53,261 nt of DNA, taken from NCBI GenBank assembly GCA_964617875.1, contig CAZUAI010000033.1, positions 1-53,261 on the forward strand, read 5' to 3'. Source of the stretch: CAZMVY01 sp964617875. GTDB taxonomy: Bacteria; Planctomycetota; Phycisphaerae; UBA1845; PWPN01. A program made the translations under genes and the position numbers. Each line of letters opens with the position of its first letter. The stretch's first letter is position 1. The notes beneath the pieces are model-generated. The model was not told the DNA's origin, did not search any database, and saw nothing but the letters and a program-made list of their open reading frames with translations. Of the stretch, positions 40,306 to 49,053 are shown in pieces.

Positions 40306-42081
40306 TTATCGGGCCACCGAGAGCAATTGGTTGAGCAGATCGTTTGAGGTCGAGATCACCCGGCTGGCGGCGGAAAAGCCCGTCGTCGCGGTGATAAGTC
40401 CGATAAACTCGCGAGAGAGGTCCACGTTACTCAGCTCCAGCGACCCCCCGAGAATCCTCCCCGCTCCCAGTGTCATCGGTGCGGTTATCACAGGGATGCC
40501 GGAGTTCGGCCCCGCGATGTAGAGGTTGCGCGCCATGGCCACCAAGCCCTCGGGGTTGCTGAAGGTAGCCATCGCCACCTGTCCTAGCGTCCTTGTCAGA
40601 CCATTGGTGAAATTTCCGCTGATGATGCCGTCATTGCCGATCGAGAAGCTGGTGAGCGTTCCTGCCGGAAAACCGTCTTGATTCGACATCAGGAACGTGG
40701 ATATCGCTTCGTGGCTCGAAAAGGCTGTCATGTTGCTGAAATCCAGTGCAAAGACGAGCGGTGTCGCCGCCCCCGTGCCAGCCCGGTCGAGCGTGATCTG
40801 GTCATTGGTGGCACTCTTGTACTTGCCTTCAGTCGTGAACGCGATCCTGCCGTTTCGCAGGACGCGCGACGAATCCGAATCGTCCTTGGAACTGGCGAAA
40901 AACCGCCACGCGTTTCCGGTATCCGCTTTTGATTCCAGCACGGCTGTGAGATCGACGCGCACCTCGGTCCCGAGCGAGTCATAGATGAGCAGGCTCGTGT
41001 AGGCGCTGTCACCATTCGCCTCGTAGGGCCGATCCAGCGCGTCGGTCGGAATCGTGAACGCGAAAGGATCCTTGTTGTTCGCGTTGGTGGAGGCGATCGC
41101 ACCGCCCTTGATGGAAAGGCGGTTGTCCCTGCCGATGTTGCCTTCGATAACGATGGTCCCGGCCGGCGGCACGCCGACCGCGCGGGCCTCCTGGCCGGCC
41201 GTCGGGTTCGCCGGGTCCGGAGCAGAGCCGTCGGACACCCACCAGCCGGGATGGTTGACCGGTGAGTTGGTGGTGTCGATCGCCGCCTTGTCGCTCAGGA
41301 AATTGAGGAAGTCGGCCAGGGTGCTGGTGGCGGTCACCGTGAATGTCGCGGTGGGGATGTCGCGTTCGCCCTTCTTCACCTTGGACAGTGTGACCTCGTC
41401 GCCGACGGCAAACAGCGGGTTGGCGACGGAGACGGCGGGGTCGTAGAGGTTCGTGAGGAGCGTGCCGGACGTGGCTGCGGCGCCGCCCGCCTGCGTCAAC
41501 GGCTGGGAGAAGAGGATCGTGCCGCGCGTGCCCACCTCTCCCGGAAACAGGTTGCCGCTCATCTCGACGTTCTCCGTGGGGCGAGCGGTCGCCGCGGCCC
41601 CCACGGGAATGAGCAGGTTCCCGATGGTGCCCGGAATGATGTTGTAGTCGGAATCCACGGCGTAGCCTTGAACGAAGGCCCCGTTCTGATTCACGAGGTA
41701 GTTCGAGGCGCTGAGTTTGAAGGAGCCGTCACGCGTGTAGTATCGCGAGCCCTCGGCGGTCTGAACGACGAAGAACCCGGTCCCGTCGATGGCGAGATCC
41801 GTCGGCACGCCCGTCGTCTCGATCGAGCCCGGGGTGAAGGTGCGCTGAATACTCCCCAGCAGCGAACCGAGGCCGATCTGCATGGGGTTCGTGCCGCCGC
41901 TGCTCGGCGACGGCGGCGTGCCCTGCGACAACGTCTGCGAAAACTGCGTCTGGAACATGCTGCGGCTGCTCTTGAACGCCGTCGTGTTCACATTCGCGAT
42001 GTTGTCGCCGATCGTATCAATCCGCTGCTGGTTGCTGTTCAGTCCGGACAAGCCGGTGTAAAGAGCCGATGTCAGACCCAT
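40306..42081 (-). CDS. flgE: Flagellar hook protein FlgE
   Basis: 591 aa, longer than the enterobacterial form. N-terminal rod/hook signature MGLTSALYTGLSGLNSNQQ with IDTIGDNIANVNTTAFKSSR, a central variable region with FlgE-type insert domains, and the C-terminal SNVDLSREFIGLITATTGFS coiled-coil segment. Hook subunits polymerise outside the cell after export through FlhA/FlhB. FlgD, the hook cap, is encoded just upstream. Confidence 0.96.
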   Translation of the reverse strand: MGLTSALYTGLSGLNSNQQRIDTIGDNIANVNTTAFKSSRSMFQTQFSQTLSQGTPPSPSSGGTNPMQIGLGSLLGSIQRTFTPGSIETTGVPTDLAIDGTGFFVVQTAEGSRYYTRDGSFKLSASNYLVNQNGAFVQGYAVDSDYNIIPGTIGNLLIPVGAAATARPTENVEMSGNLFPGEVGTRGTILFSQPLTQAGGAAATSGTLLTNLYDPAVSVANPLFAVGDEVTLSKVKKGERDIPTATFTVTATSTLADFLNFLSDKAAIDTTNSPVNHPGWWVSDGSAPDPANPTAGQEARAVGVPPAGTIVIEGNIGRDNRLSIKGGAIASTNANNKDPFAFTIPTDALDRPYEANGDSAYTSLLIYDSLGTEVRVDLTAVLESKADTGNAWRFFASSKDDSDSSRVLRNGRIAFTTEGKYKSATNDQITLDRAGTGAATPLVFALDFSNMTAFSSHEAISTFLMSNQDGFPAGTLTSFSIGNDGIISGNFTNGLTRTLGQVAMATFSNPEGLVAMARNLYIAGPNSGIPVITAPMTLGAGRILGGSLELSNVDLSREFIGLITATTGFSAASRVISTSNDLLNQLLSVAR

Positions 42082-42138
42082 GGTCCATGCCTCCCTGGTT
42101 TACGCAACAGACTCCTGCGCCGCCGACCCTCGCCGCCC

Positions 42139-42840
42139 CTAACGCGTGACGCCCTGCTTCGACGCCGCGGCCGACAAGCCGACGAGGAGTGGTTTGCTCG
42201 CCGCCGTCGTCTTCGAAGTCGGCGCGCTCACCGTCACAACGCCGCCCAACGCCAGACTCTCCCCTGTATCGAGGTCCAGAACCGGCTGGCCGTCGTCGGC
42301 AAAATGGACTCCCTGCACGGTCCCCTTGACCGCCACATCCTTGCCTTCCGCGTTTTTGGTCACGCCGGTCACGTACTTGCCGATCATGGCGGTGAGCCCG
42401 CCCACGTACTGCTGGTCAACGACATCGGTCAGGTTCTTCAAGGGCAGGCTGTCGCCGCTGGCCAGTTCCAGGATGGGGTCGCCCTTGCTGGTGAAGCGAA
42501 CGCCGCCGACGAGTCCCTTCAGCGTCGTGGTGGTTCCGTCCTGGGCGGTGACCGTGCCGGTCACATACTTGCCGATGAGGGCCGCTGCCCCGCCGAAGCG
42601 CTGCTGCTCGGTCAGGCTCCGCATCGAGTCGGTCAGCGTGACCGACATTTCCATGTTGCGGATCTGCGCCATCTGCGAGAGCATCTGCTCGTTGTCCATC
42701 GGCTTGAACGGATCCTGGTACTGCAGCTGCTTGATGAGCAGCTTGAGAAAGTCATCCGAGCCGACGGCCGACAGGCCCTGTCTGGCCGCGCTGCCGGTTG
42801 TCCCCGTCGAAGTCGCGCCCACGGTTGCCGAAACGTCCAT
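42139..42840 (-). CDS. flgD: Hook assembly scaffold FlgD
   Basis: 233 aa. The N-terminal part has the FlgD motif DDFLKLLIKQLQYQDPFKPM and DNEQMLSQMAQIRNMEMS. Two similar beta-rich segments follow, each beginning IGKYVTG (residues about 89 and 152), so the C-terminal region looks internally duplicated. FlgD caps the growing hook. It lies between fliK and flgE. Confidence 0.92.
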   Translation of the reverse strand: MDVSATVGATSTGTTGSAARQGLSAVGSDDFLKLLIKQLQYQDPFKPMDNEQMLSQMAQIRNMEMSVTLTDSMRSLTEQQRFGGAAALIGKYVTGTVTAQDGTTTTLKGLVGGVRFTSKGDPILELASGDSLPLKNLTDVVDQQYVGGLTAMIGKYVTGVTKNAEGKDVAVKGTVQGVHFADDGQPVLDLDTGESLALGGVVTVSAPTSKTTAASKPLLVGLSAAASKQGVTR

Positions 42841-42903
42841 GATACGTCCTCCAATCCGTCAGAGAACCTTTTTCGATCCATCGGCCCGCCGCCTGCGGGC
42901 CGC

Positions 42904-44583
42904 TCAAACCAGTACATTCACCGACGTCGGTGTCACCCATGCCGCCGGCCCAACCCTCTGCCCTGCCCGCTCCTGCCGTGCGTCTTGCGCGTCCGGCAGG
43001 TCGGAATAGCCGACGTCAACCGGCCCATCGGCGCTCGCATCCGTCTCGCCGCGTGCCAGCCATGACGACGGCTCGTGCTGCCGCCACTGTTCCGCCATGC
43101 CCTGGTCGTCGGCCCGCTGCTGCCCGCCGTCGCGATGGCCGTCGCCCGACTCGTGCGCATTGGGCGAGGGTGACGGTGACCGCGGCTCGATGTCCACCCG
43201 GTCAAGCGTGATGCCGTGCCGTGCCAGCGCCTCGCGAAGATCGCCAAGCCGGGAGTGCAGCAGATCCCTCGCCGCCGCCGTCTCGGCCTGGATCTGGATC
43301 GAGAGCACATCGTTGCGGAGTCTGGCATCGAGCTGAATCTGCCCCAACTCGGGCGGGTCCAGCCGGATCGTGACGGACGAGTTCCTGGCGCCGATGTTCG
43401 ATCGCACGAGTTCCGCCACACGGCCGACGTTCGCCGCGGCGTCGTCCGCTGTGGATTGCGTTCGCGCAAGGATCTCGCCAAACGACTCCGCCTTCGCCGG
43501 CCCGGCGTGCGGTCCTGTGGTACGGCCGCCGACGGCCGTCCAGTCGGCGCGGGCGACCGCCGCGTCGCCCGCCGAAGAGGCCGGTTTCGGCCCGGCAGCT
43601 TCATCGCCCGATGCCCTGCCGCCCGCGGCGCCCGTCGCCCCCGAACCGGGCGACGCCTCGCCGGCAATTCCGGCCGCGAGGGCCACGAGTCGAGCCAGAT
43701 CGCCGCCGGAGGATGCGCCGCCGGCAGCCGGCTGGAGCGGAAGCCCGGCGTTCTCCGCCGTGGCCTTCGACGCCAATGCCGTAGCCGCCAATCCGCCGGA
43801 CGACGAACCCCGTCCCTGTGCCGCCCCCGCCGTTTTCGTCGGATCCAGGAGGCCCGCCGATGCGGAGGACGCGCCGGCGGTGCCGGGCGGATCCAGTGAC
43901 GCAACGGCCGTGGGCGAAGCCGTCGAGCCGTCCGCGACGCCGCGGGCCGTCGCACCGTCCGCCCCCGTCTGCACCGCCGCCCCCACGAGGGTCGCCCCGA
44001 CGCCCATCGAGGTCAGGCGACGAAGCCACTCCTCACAGCCGTCGGCCTGCGCGTCGCCGGACTCCGCATCATCGCGTTCGTCGGATGCCGGATCGTTCCG
44101 GTCCTCGGCGCCGCTCGCGCTCTGCGCAGAGGCGCCGGCGTCTGACGGGCTCGCCTCGCGCGGCTCGGGATCGTCGCCGACCCTGGTTCGATCCGCCGCC
44201 TGCGCCGCGTCCGCGTCGTCAACGAAAGCCTGCGAGGCCTCATCGTCGCGGGATTCCTTCGGACGCTGCCGGACCTTGTCGGGCCGCGACGCCTTTTCGG
44301 ATGGCGAGGATTGCGACGACCGGGCCGACCCGTTCGCATCACCGTTGCGATTCGACCGCGACGTCTTCTGCGACCGGTCGCCGCGTACGGCGTTCGTCTG
44401 TGAATCCAGATGCGCCTTGGCCAGCACGCCGTGAAAGGATGAGCTGCGTTTGCCGGGGCGCGTCACGAGCGCGCTATCCATCCCGGCGGGACGCGCCGTG
44501 GGAATGGCCAGCGCCCCCTGCCTCCCGCGCGGAACGTCCGACACCCCGGCAGTCGCCGGGTCGAGCGTCTTGAGGACCGACAT
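42904..44583 (-). CDS. fliK: Flagellar hook-length control protein FliK
   Basis: 559 aa. A long low-complexity, Ala/Gly/Ser-rich and charged N-terminal part, as expected for the molecular ruler, leads to a conserved C-terminal hook-length domain (about 390-475: SVTIRLDPPELGQIQLDARL, VLSIQIQAETAAARDLL, LREALARHGITLDRVDI). FliK measures the hook and triggers the FlhB switch. It starts 3 nt after the motE-like gene. Confidence 0.88.
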   Translation of the reverse strand: MSVLKTLDPATAGVSDVPRGRQGALAIPTARPAGMDSALVTRPGKRSSSFHGVLAKAHLDSQTNAVRGDRSQKTSRSNRNGDANGSARSSQSSPSEKASRPDKVRQRPKESRDDEASQAFVDDADAAQAADRTRVGDDPEPREASPSDAGASAQSASGAEDRNDPASDERDDAESGDAQADGCEEWLRRLTSMGVGATLVGAAVQTGADGATARGVADGSTASPTAVASLDPPGTAGASSASAGLLDPTKTAGAAQGRGSSSGGLAATALASKATAENAGLPLQPAAGGASSGGDLARLVALAAGIAGEASPGSGATGAAGGRASGDEAAGPKPASSAGDAAVARADWTAVGGRTTGPHAGPAKAESFGEILARTQSTADDAAANVGRVAELVRSNIGARNSSVTIRLDPPELGQIQLDARLRNDVLSIQIQAETAAARDLLHSRLGDLREALARHGITLDRVDIEPRSPSPSPNAHESGDGHRDGGQQRADDQGMAEQWRQHEPSSWLARGETDASADGPVDVGYSDLPDAQDARQERAGQRVGPAAWVTPTSVNVLV

Positions 44584-44586
44584 GCG

Positions 44587-45279
44587 TCAACCTCCTGTCG
44601 GTGGGGTTGGGCTCGCACCCGTCGCCTCCGCGCCGGACTGCCCCGAGCCGGCCGTCGTGGCCTGCTCGCTGTTGAGTTTCTCAATCTGGTCCAGGATCCT
44701 CCTGGCCCATTCCATCTCCTCGACGGCTTTGCACGAGTCAAAGATCTTCTTTGTCCGCGCCGGCTCCATGGCCATCACCAGGCGTACGGCGTGGGTCTCT
44801 TTCTGCATCATCAGAAGCTTTCGCGCCCGCACCGGATCGATCTGGCTCAACACCTCCAGCTCGCGGGCGAACCCGTCCTGCATCTGCTGCTCGCGGAACC
44901 GCCGTTCGCGGTCGGCGAAGGCCTTGTCGCGCCGGTCAATCTCTTCGAGCTTGCGGACAACGTCCAGTTGAATCGACTGATTCAGCCGGGCGCGGTCCTC
45001 GAGTTCGCGCTTCTGGCGCTCGACGATCAGCGCGGCGAGTTCCTGCTGCTCCGAGCTTCGCGCAATCTGCGACGTGGCACTCTCCGGCCGGGCGGTCGTC
45101 GCCACGGGCTGCGTCGTCGGCGCGGGGGCGCCCGGGGCCTCGCCGCGAAGGACGGCGGCGATCTGCTCGATCCGCTCACGATTCAGGCGGCCGCGGGCAA
45201 ACAGGTAGCCCGCGAACCCAACCGCCGCGAGCAGTTGGACCAGGGCCACCAGCGAAACCAGCCTGTACACGCGTTTCAT
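44587..45279 (-). CDS. MotE-like flagellar membrane coiled-coil protein
   Basis: 230 aa. One N-terminal membrane helix (LVSLVALVQLLAAVGFAGYLFA), a long coiled coil (about 75-145: ELAALIVERQKRELEDRAR) and a helical C-terminal domain (LSQIDPVRARKLLMMQK, MEPARTKKIFDSC) resembling the MgtE-N fold of MotE proteins. In other bacteria MotE chaperones MotC or is encoded between fliJ and fliK. The tail is Ser/Pro-rich. It overlaps fliJ by 4 nt (ATGA). Confidence 0.65.
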   Translation of the reverse strand: MKRVYRLVSLVALVQLLAAVGFAGYLFARGRLNRERIEQIAAVLRGEAPGAPAPTTQPVATTARPESATSQIARSSEQQELAALIVERQKRELEDRARLNQSIQLDVVRKLEEIDRRDKAFADRERRFREQQMQDGFARELEVLSQIDPVRARKLLMMQKETHAVRLVMAMEPARTKKIFDSCKAVEEMEWARRILDQIEKLNSEQATTAGSGQSGAEATGASPTPPTGG

Positions 45280-45773
45280 CGCCCCGCGGTCTCCACAACC
45301 TCGACTGCCTCAAGCAGTGCCTCGCGGCGTCGCAGCAGGTGCCGCGTGGTGCTCAACTCGTCGGCCTCGATCACCTCGCGGCGGTCCAGCTCCTTGTTGT
45401 ACCGCTCCAGCTGCCGTTCCTTCAGTTTCTCCAGGACCTTCTTTTCCTTGGACGCATGGGCCAGCACGGCCCGCTCCTGCGCCAGGTGCGCCTCGAGCAC
45501 GTGCAGGCGGCCCTCCGCCTCCAGCCGGCCGCGGCGAAGGTGCGTCAGCCAGTGCCGGTTCCGCGCGAGGTTCTGCACATCAATCGACGCACGCCGGGTC
45601 TCCTGCCGCATCGCATCAATCTGGTCCTCAATGCGGGCATCGAGCGTGCCGATCTCGTCGCGCACGCGCGTGATCTGCCGCAGCCGCTCGGCCACGATGC
45701 GCTTGTGTTTCTCCTCGCGCTGACGACGCACCTTCAGGAGCGTCTCCAGCCGGAATACGAACCGCTTCGCCAT
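45276..45773 (-). CDS. fliJ: Flagellar export chaperone-escort protein FliJ
   Basis: 165 aa from the ATG at 45773. Predicted to be almost wholly a two-helix coiled coil (FRLETLLKVRRQREEKHKR, KEKKVLEKLKERQLERYNK, ELDRREVIEADELSTTRH), the FliJ hallmark. It sits as a rotor-like stalk in the FliI ring and touches FlhA. Gene order fliH-fliI-fliJ supports the call. Confidence 0.85.
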   Translation of the reverse strand: MAKRFVFRLETLLKVRRQREEKHKRIVAERLRQITRVRDEIGTLDARIEDQIDAMRQETRRASIDVQNLARNRHWLTHLRRGRLEAEGRLHVLEAHLAQERAVLAHASKEKKVLEKLKERQLERYNKELDRREVIEADELSTTRHLLRRREALLEAVEVVETAGR

Positions 45774-45824
45774 CACTGCTCTCGCCTGGCCGGCCCTGAA
45801 CCCGGCTCTCTCGCCCGGACCGCA

Positions 45825-47222
45825 TCAGCGGCCCGCGGCGGCCGCCGGCCGCCGACCACTCTCCGCGCGAGCCGCCTCGCGCCCGCCCTTGTTCAGCCGC
45901 TGCTCAATCTGCTCCAGCTGCTGGCCCAGTTGCAGAAGCTGCCGCTCCGCCGCTTCGAACGTGACGCGCTCCTCGACCCGCTGCCGCAGGAACGCGTCGA
46001 TCAGCGGTTTCGCCTGCACCGCCAGATCGAACTGCGGATTCGTGCCCACGGCATAGGCGCCGATGTTCACGAGGTCCTCGATCTCCTGCCAGGTCGCGAG
46101 GATCCGCTGGACGCGCCGCGCCGCGGCCTGGTGTTCGTCGCTGACAACGTCGACCATCACGCGGCTGATGCTCTCGAGGATGCCGATCGCCGGGTAATGC
46201 CCGCGGTTCGCGAGCGGGCGGCTGAGCCACACATGCCCGTCGAGGATTCCGCGGACGGCGTCGGAGATCGGCTCGTTGAAGTCGTCGGCCTCGACGAGGA
46301 CGGTGTAGAATCCGGTGATGCTGCCCCGGCTCGTGCGCCCCGCGCGTTCGAGCAGCTGCGGCAGCAGCGCGAAGACGCTGGGCGTGTAGCCCTTCGTGGC
46401 CGGGGGCTCGCCCGCCGCCAGCCCGATCTGCCGCTGCGCCATGGCCAGCCGCGTGATGGAATCCATCAGCAGCAGAACGTCCTTGCCCCGGTCGCGGAAG
46501 AACTCGGCGATCGCCGTCGCCACGAACCCGGCGCGGACGCGCAGCACCGGGGATTCGTCCGACGTGCTGACGACCAGCACCGTCTTCCGGCGTCCTTCCG
46601 GACCGAGGTCCTTTTCGATGTAATCGTTCACTTCACGGCCGCGCTCGCCGATCAGGGCCATGACGGTCACGTCGGCCGACGTGTACCGCGAGATCATGCC
46701 GAGCAGCACGCTCTTGCCGACGCCCGTGCCGGCGAACAGCCCGAGCCGCTGCCCGCGGCCCGCGGTGAGCATCGCATCCATCGCACGGATGCCGGTGCCC
46801 AGCGGATCGCGGATGCGCGGTCGCGACAGGGCCTCCGGCGCGGTGCGGTACAACGGGTAGAAGTCCTCGGCGTCCACGCGCGGCCCTTCATCAACCACCT
46901 CCCCGAACCCGTTCACCACGCGCCCGAGCAGCGTTTCGCTGACGCCGACCTGCGCCTGGCCCGCCAGGCACACCACGCGATCGCCGCGGGCCACGCCGAG
47001 GGCATCGGCCAGCGGCATCAGCAGCGCCTGGCGTTCGCGGATGCCGATCACCTGCGCCGGGAGCCCGCCGCCCGTGCGCCGCTCGATGCGGCACATCGAA
47101 CCGATCTGCACGGGGAGATCGTTGACCGCGATCGTCAGCCCCGTAAGGTCGGCGATGCGTCCGGCCGCCTCGACGACCGGGGCGTTGCGAATCAGCTCGA
47201 TCTCGCGGTCGAAAAGGTTCAT
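45825..47222 (-). CDS. fliI: Flagellum-specific ATPase FliI
   Basis: 465 aa. Walker A GLFAGTGVGKSVLLG, ALIGERGREVNDYIEKDLG, Walker B DVLLLMDSITRLAMAQR, and GYTPSVFALLPQLLERAGR identify the export ATPase, related to F1 beta. It forms a hexamer regulated by FliH. The start overlaps the fliH stop by 4 nt (ATGA). The last 30 residues form a coiled, basic tail. Confidence 0.97.
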   Translation of the reverse strand: MNLFDREIELIRNAPVVEAAGRIADLTGLTIAVNDLPVQIGSMCRIERRTGGGLPAQVIGIRERQALLMPLADALGVARGDRVVCLAGQAQVGVSETLLGRVVNGFGEVVDEGPRVDAEDFYPLYRTAPEALSRPRIRDPLGTGIRAMDAMLTAGRGQRLGLFAGTGVGKSVLLGMISRYTSADVTVMALIGERGREVNDYIEKDLGPEGRRKTVLVVSTSDESPVLRVRAGFVATAIAEFFRDRGKDVLLLMDSITRLAMAQRQIGLAAGEPPATKGYTPSVFALLPQLLERAGRTSRGSITGFYTVLVEADDFNEPISDAVRGILDGHVWLSRPLANRGHYPAIGILESISRVMVDVVSDEHQAAARRVQRILATWQEIEDLVNIGAYAVGTNPQFDLAVQAKPLIDAFLRQRVEERVTFEAAERQLLQLGQQLEQIEQRLNKGGREAARAESGRRPAAAAGR

Positions 47223-47956
47223 TCGTCGCGTCTCGCCGATTCCGTCCGGGGCCCGACCAGGAGTTCCGCAATCCGGTCAAGCTGTGTTTCGAGTGTTGCG
47301 TCCACGCGGCCCTCGGCCGTCGTCACGATGCAGCCGCCGGGCGGCACGGACGCGTCCGCCATCAGGCGGACGTGCCGGCGTTCGCGGACCGCCTCGGCCA
47401 GTCCCTGGGCGAAGGCCTCCATCGTCGCCAGGTCGGCGGGGTTCACGCGCAGAACCGCATCGCTCTGCGGCGTGATCAGCGAGAGCGCCTCCGCCGCGTT
47501 CTCGGCCGCGATCGCCCCCGTCTCGCCGGGGACATCCGCGAGGCGTTTCACCACGCGCCGGCCGATCGCGAGGGCCAGTTCCACGGCATCCGTGCGGGCG
47601 GCCAGCAGGAACCGCCGCTTCTTCTCGTCGAACTCGGCCAGAGCCCTGTTGAGGGCCTCGACCAACGTCGCCTGCTGTGCGGCGAACGCGGCGGACGCCT
47701 CGGCGAATGCCTGTTCCCGCCCGGCCTGCCGCCCCTCCTCGAGACCTTTCGCGTAGCCTTCCTTGTGCCCCAGGGCACGCGCTTCCTCGCGGATCCGGGG
47801 CGCCTTCCGCTCCGCCTCCGCGACGAGCTGCTCGGCCTGCCGGCGCGCGGTCTCCACAAGCCGCGTGGCCTCCGCCTCGTAATCCGTCAGGCGGAACGAC
47901 TCGAAGGCCGGCGTCGCCGGGCCCGTCATCCGTTCGCTTTTCAGGATCGCGCCCAT
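47219..47956 (-). CDS. fliH: Flagellar assembly protein FliH
   Basis: 245 aa from the ATG at 47956. A helical stalk (ARRQAEQLVAEAERKAPRIR) with a GxxxG-like run (GHKEGYAKGLEEGRQAGREQ) is followed by the FliH/HrpE domain (AVELALAIGRRVVKRL, DASVPPGGCIVTTAEGRVDA). It tethers FliI to the C-ring. It begins 1 nt after fliG. Confidence 0.92.
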   Translation of the reverse strand: MGAILKSERMTGPATPAFESFRLTDYEAEATRLVETARRQAEQLVAEAERKAPRIREEARALGHKEGYAKGLEEGRQAGREQAFAEASAAFAAQQATLVEALNRALAEFDEKKRRFLLAARTDAVELALAIGRRVVKRLADVPGETGAIAAENAAEALSLITPQSDAVLRVNPADLATMEAFAQGLAEAVRERRHVRLMADASVPPGGCIVTTAEGRVDATLETQLDRIAELLVGPRTESARRDE

Positions 47957-47957
47957 G

Positions 47958-48998
47958 CTACACAACCAGTTCTTTCTCGCCTCCGCGCCCGGCGATCACG
48001 ATCTCGCCGGCATCCTCGAGACGGCGAACCACGTCCACGATCTTCTGCTGGGCCGTTTCCACGTCGCTGACACGGACCGGCCCCATGTACTCCATGTCTT
48101 CCTTGATGAGCTGCGCCGCGCGCTCGGACATGTTCTTGAAGATCTTCTGCTTCAGCTCTTCGCTCGCGGTCCGCAGGGCCAGCGCCAGGTCGTCGTTGTC
48201 GATCTCCTTCAGCACGGACTGGATGCCCTTGTCGTTGACCAGCAGGATGTCCTCGAACACGAACATCAGACGCCGGATCTGCTCGACGAGGTCCGGGTCC
48301 TCGCTCTCGAGAGTCTCGAAAATCGCCTTCTCGGTGGAGCGGTCGGCCAGGTTGAGGATCTCCGCGACGGCCTCGACGCCGCCGACCTTCTGGAACCGCT
48401 GCGACACGATGCCCGAAAGCCGTTGTTCGAGCCCCCGCTCGACCTCCTTAATGACCTCGGGGCTCGTCTGCTCCATGTTCGCCACGCGCGTGACGACCTC
48501 GATCTGCTTCGCCGGCGGCAGGCCGACGAGGATCTCCGCCGCCTTGCCGCTCGGCAGGTGCGCGAGGATCAGCGCAATCGTCTGCGGATGCTCTTCCTGG
48601 ATGAACGTCAGGAGGTTTTCGCTCTCGGCCTTCTGAAGGAAGCTGAACGGCTGCTGGTGAACCTGGTGCTCGATCTGCTCCATGATCCGGGCCGCGTCGT
48701 CCCGCGGCAGCGACTTCTGCAGGAGCGCGCGGGCGTAATCCAGCCCGCCGGCGTCCACGTACTGCCGCGCCAGCACGAGGTTGTAGAACTCCTCGACGAT
48801 GGTGTTGCGCCTGACCGCCGGCACGTCCTTCAGCGAAGCGATCTCGCGCGTGACCTCCTCCACGGTGTCGCGGTCCAGCTTCCGCAGGATCAGCGAGGCC
48901 GTCTCGGGGCCGATGGCAAGGAGCAGGATCGCGGCCTTTGTCAGTCCGCTCGAACCTGCGTCTTCGGCCTGATCGGAAGTCTTCGCCTTTTTCGCCAC
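47958..48998 (-). CDS. fliG: Flagellar motor switch protein FliG
   Basis: 346 aa, GTG start. FliG N domain (GLTKAAILLLAIGPETASLI), middle ARM repeats with EHPQTIALILAHLPSGKAAE, and the C-terminal charged torque helix (MFVFEDILLVNDKGIQSVL, DNDDLALALRTASEELKQK). It converts stator ion flow into rotation. It sits between fliF and fliH. The ribosome binding site is weak. Confidence 0.96.
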   Translation of the reverse strand: MAKKAKTSDQAEDAGSSGLTKAAILLLAIGPETASLILRKLDRDTVEEVTREIASLKDVPAVRRNTIVEEFYNLVLARQYVDAGGLDYARALLQKSLPRDDAARIMEQIEHQVHQQPFSFLQKAESENLLTFIQEEHPQTIALILAHLPSGKAAEILVGLPPAKQIEVVTRVANMEQTSPEVIKEVERGLEQRLSGIVSQRFQKVGGVEAVAEILNLADRSTEKAIFETLESEDPDLVEQIRRLMFVFEDILLVNDKGIQSVLKEIDNDDLALALRTASEELKQKIFKNMSERAAQLIKEDMEYMGPVRVSDVETAQQKIVDVVRRLEDAGEIVIAGRGGEKELVV

Positions 48999-49053
48999 AG
49001 GAACACCATTCGGCCCGGCCCCGCAAGGGCCGGCGGGCCGTTTCCGGTCTCCG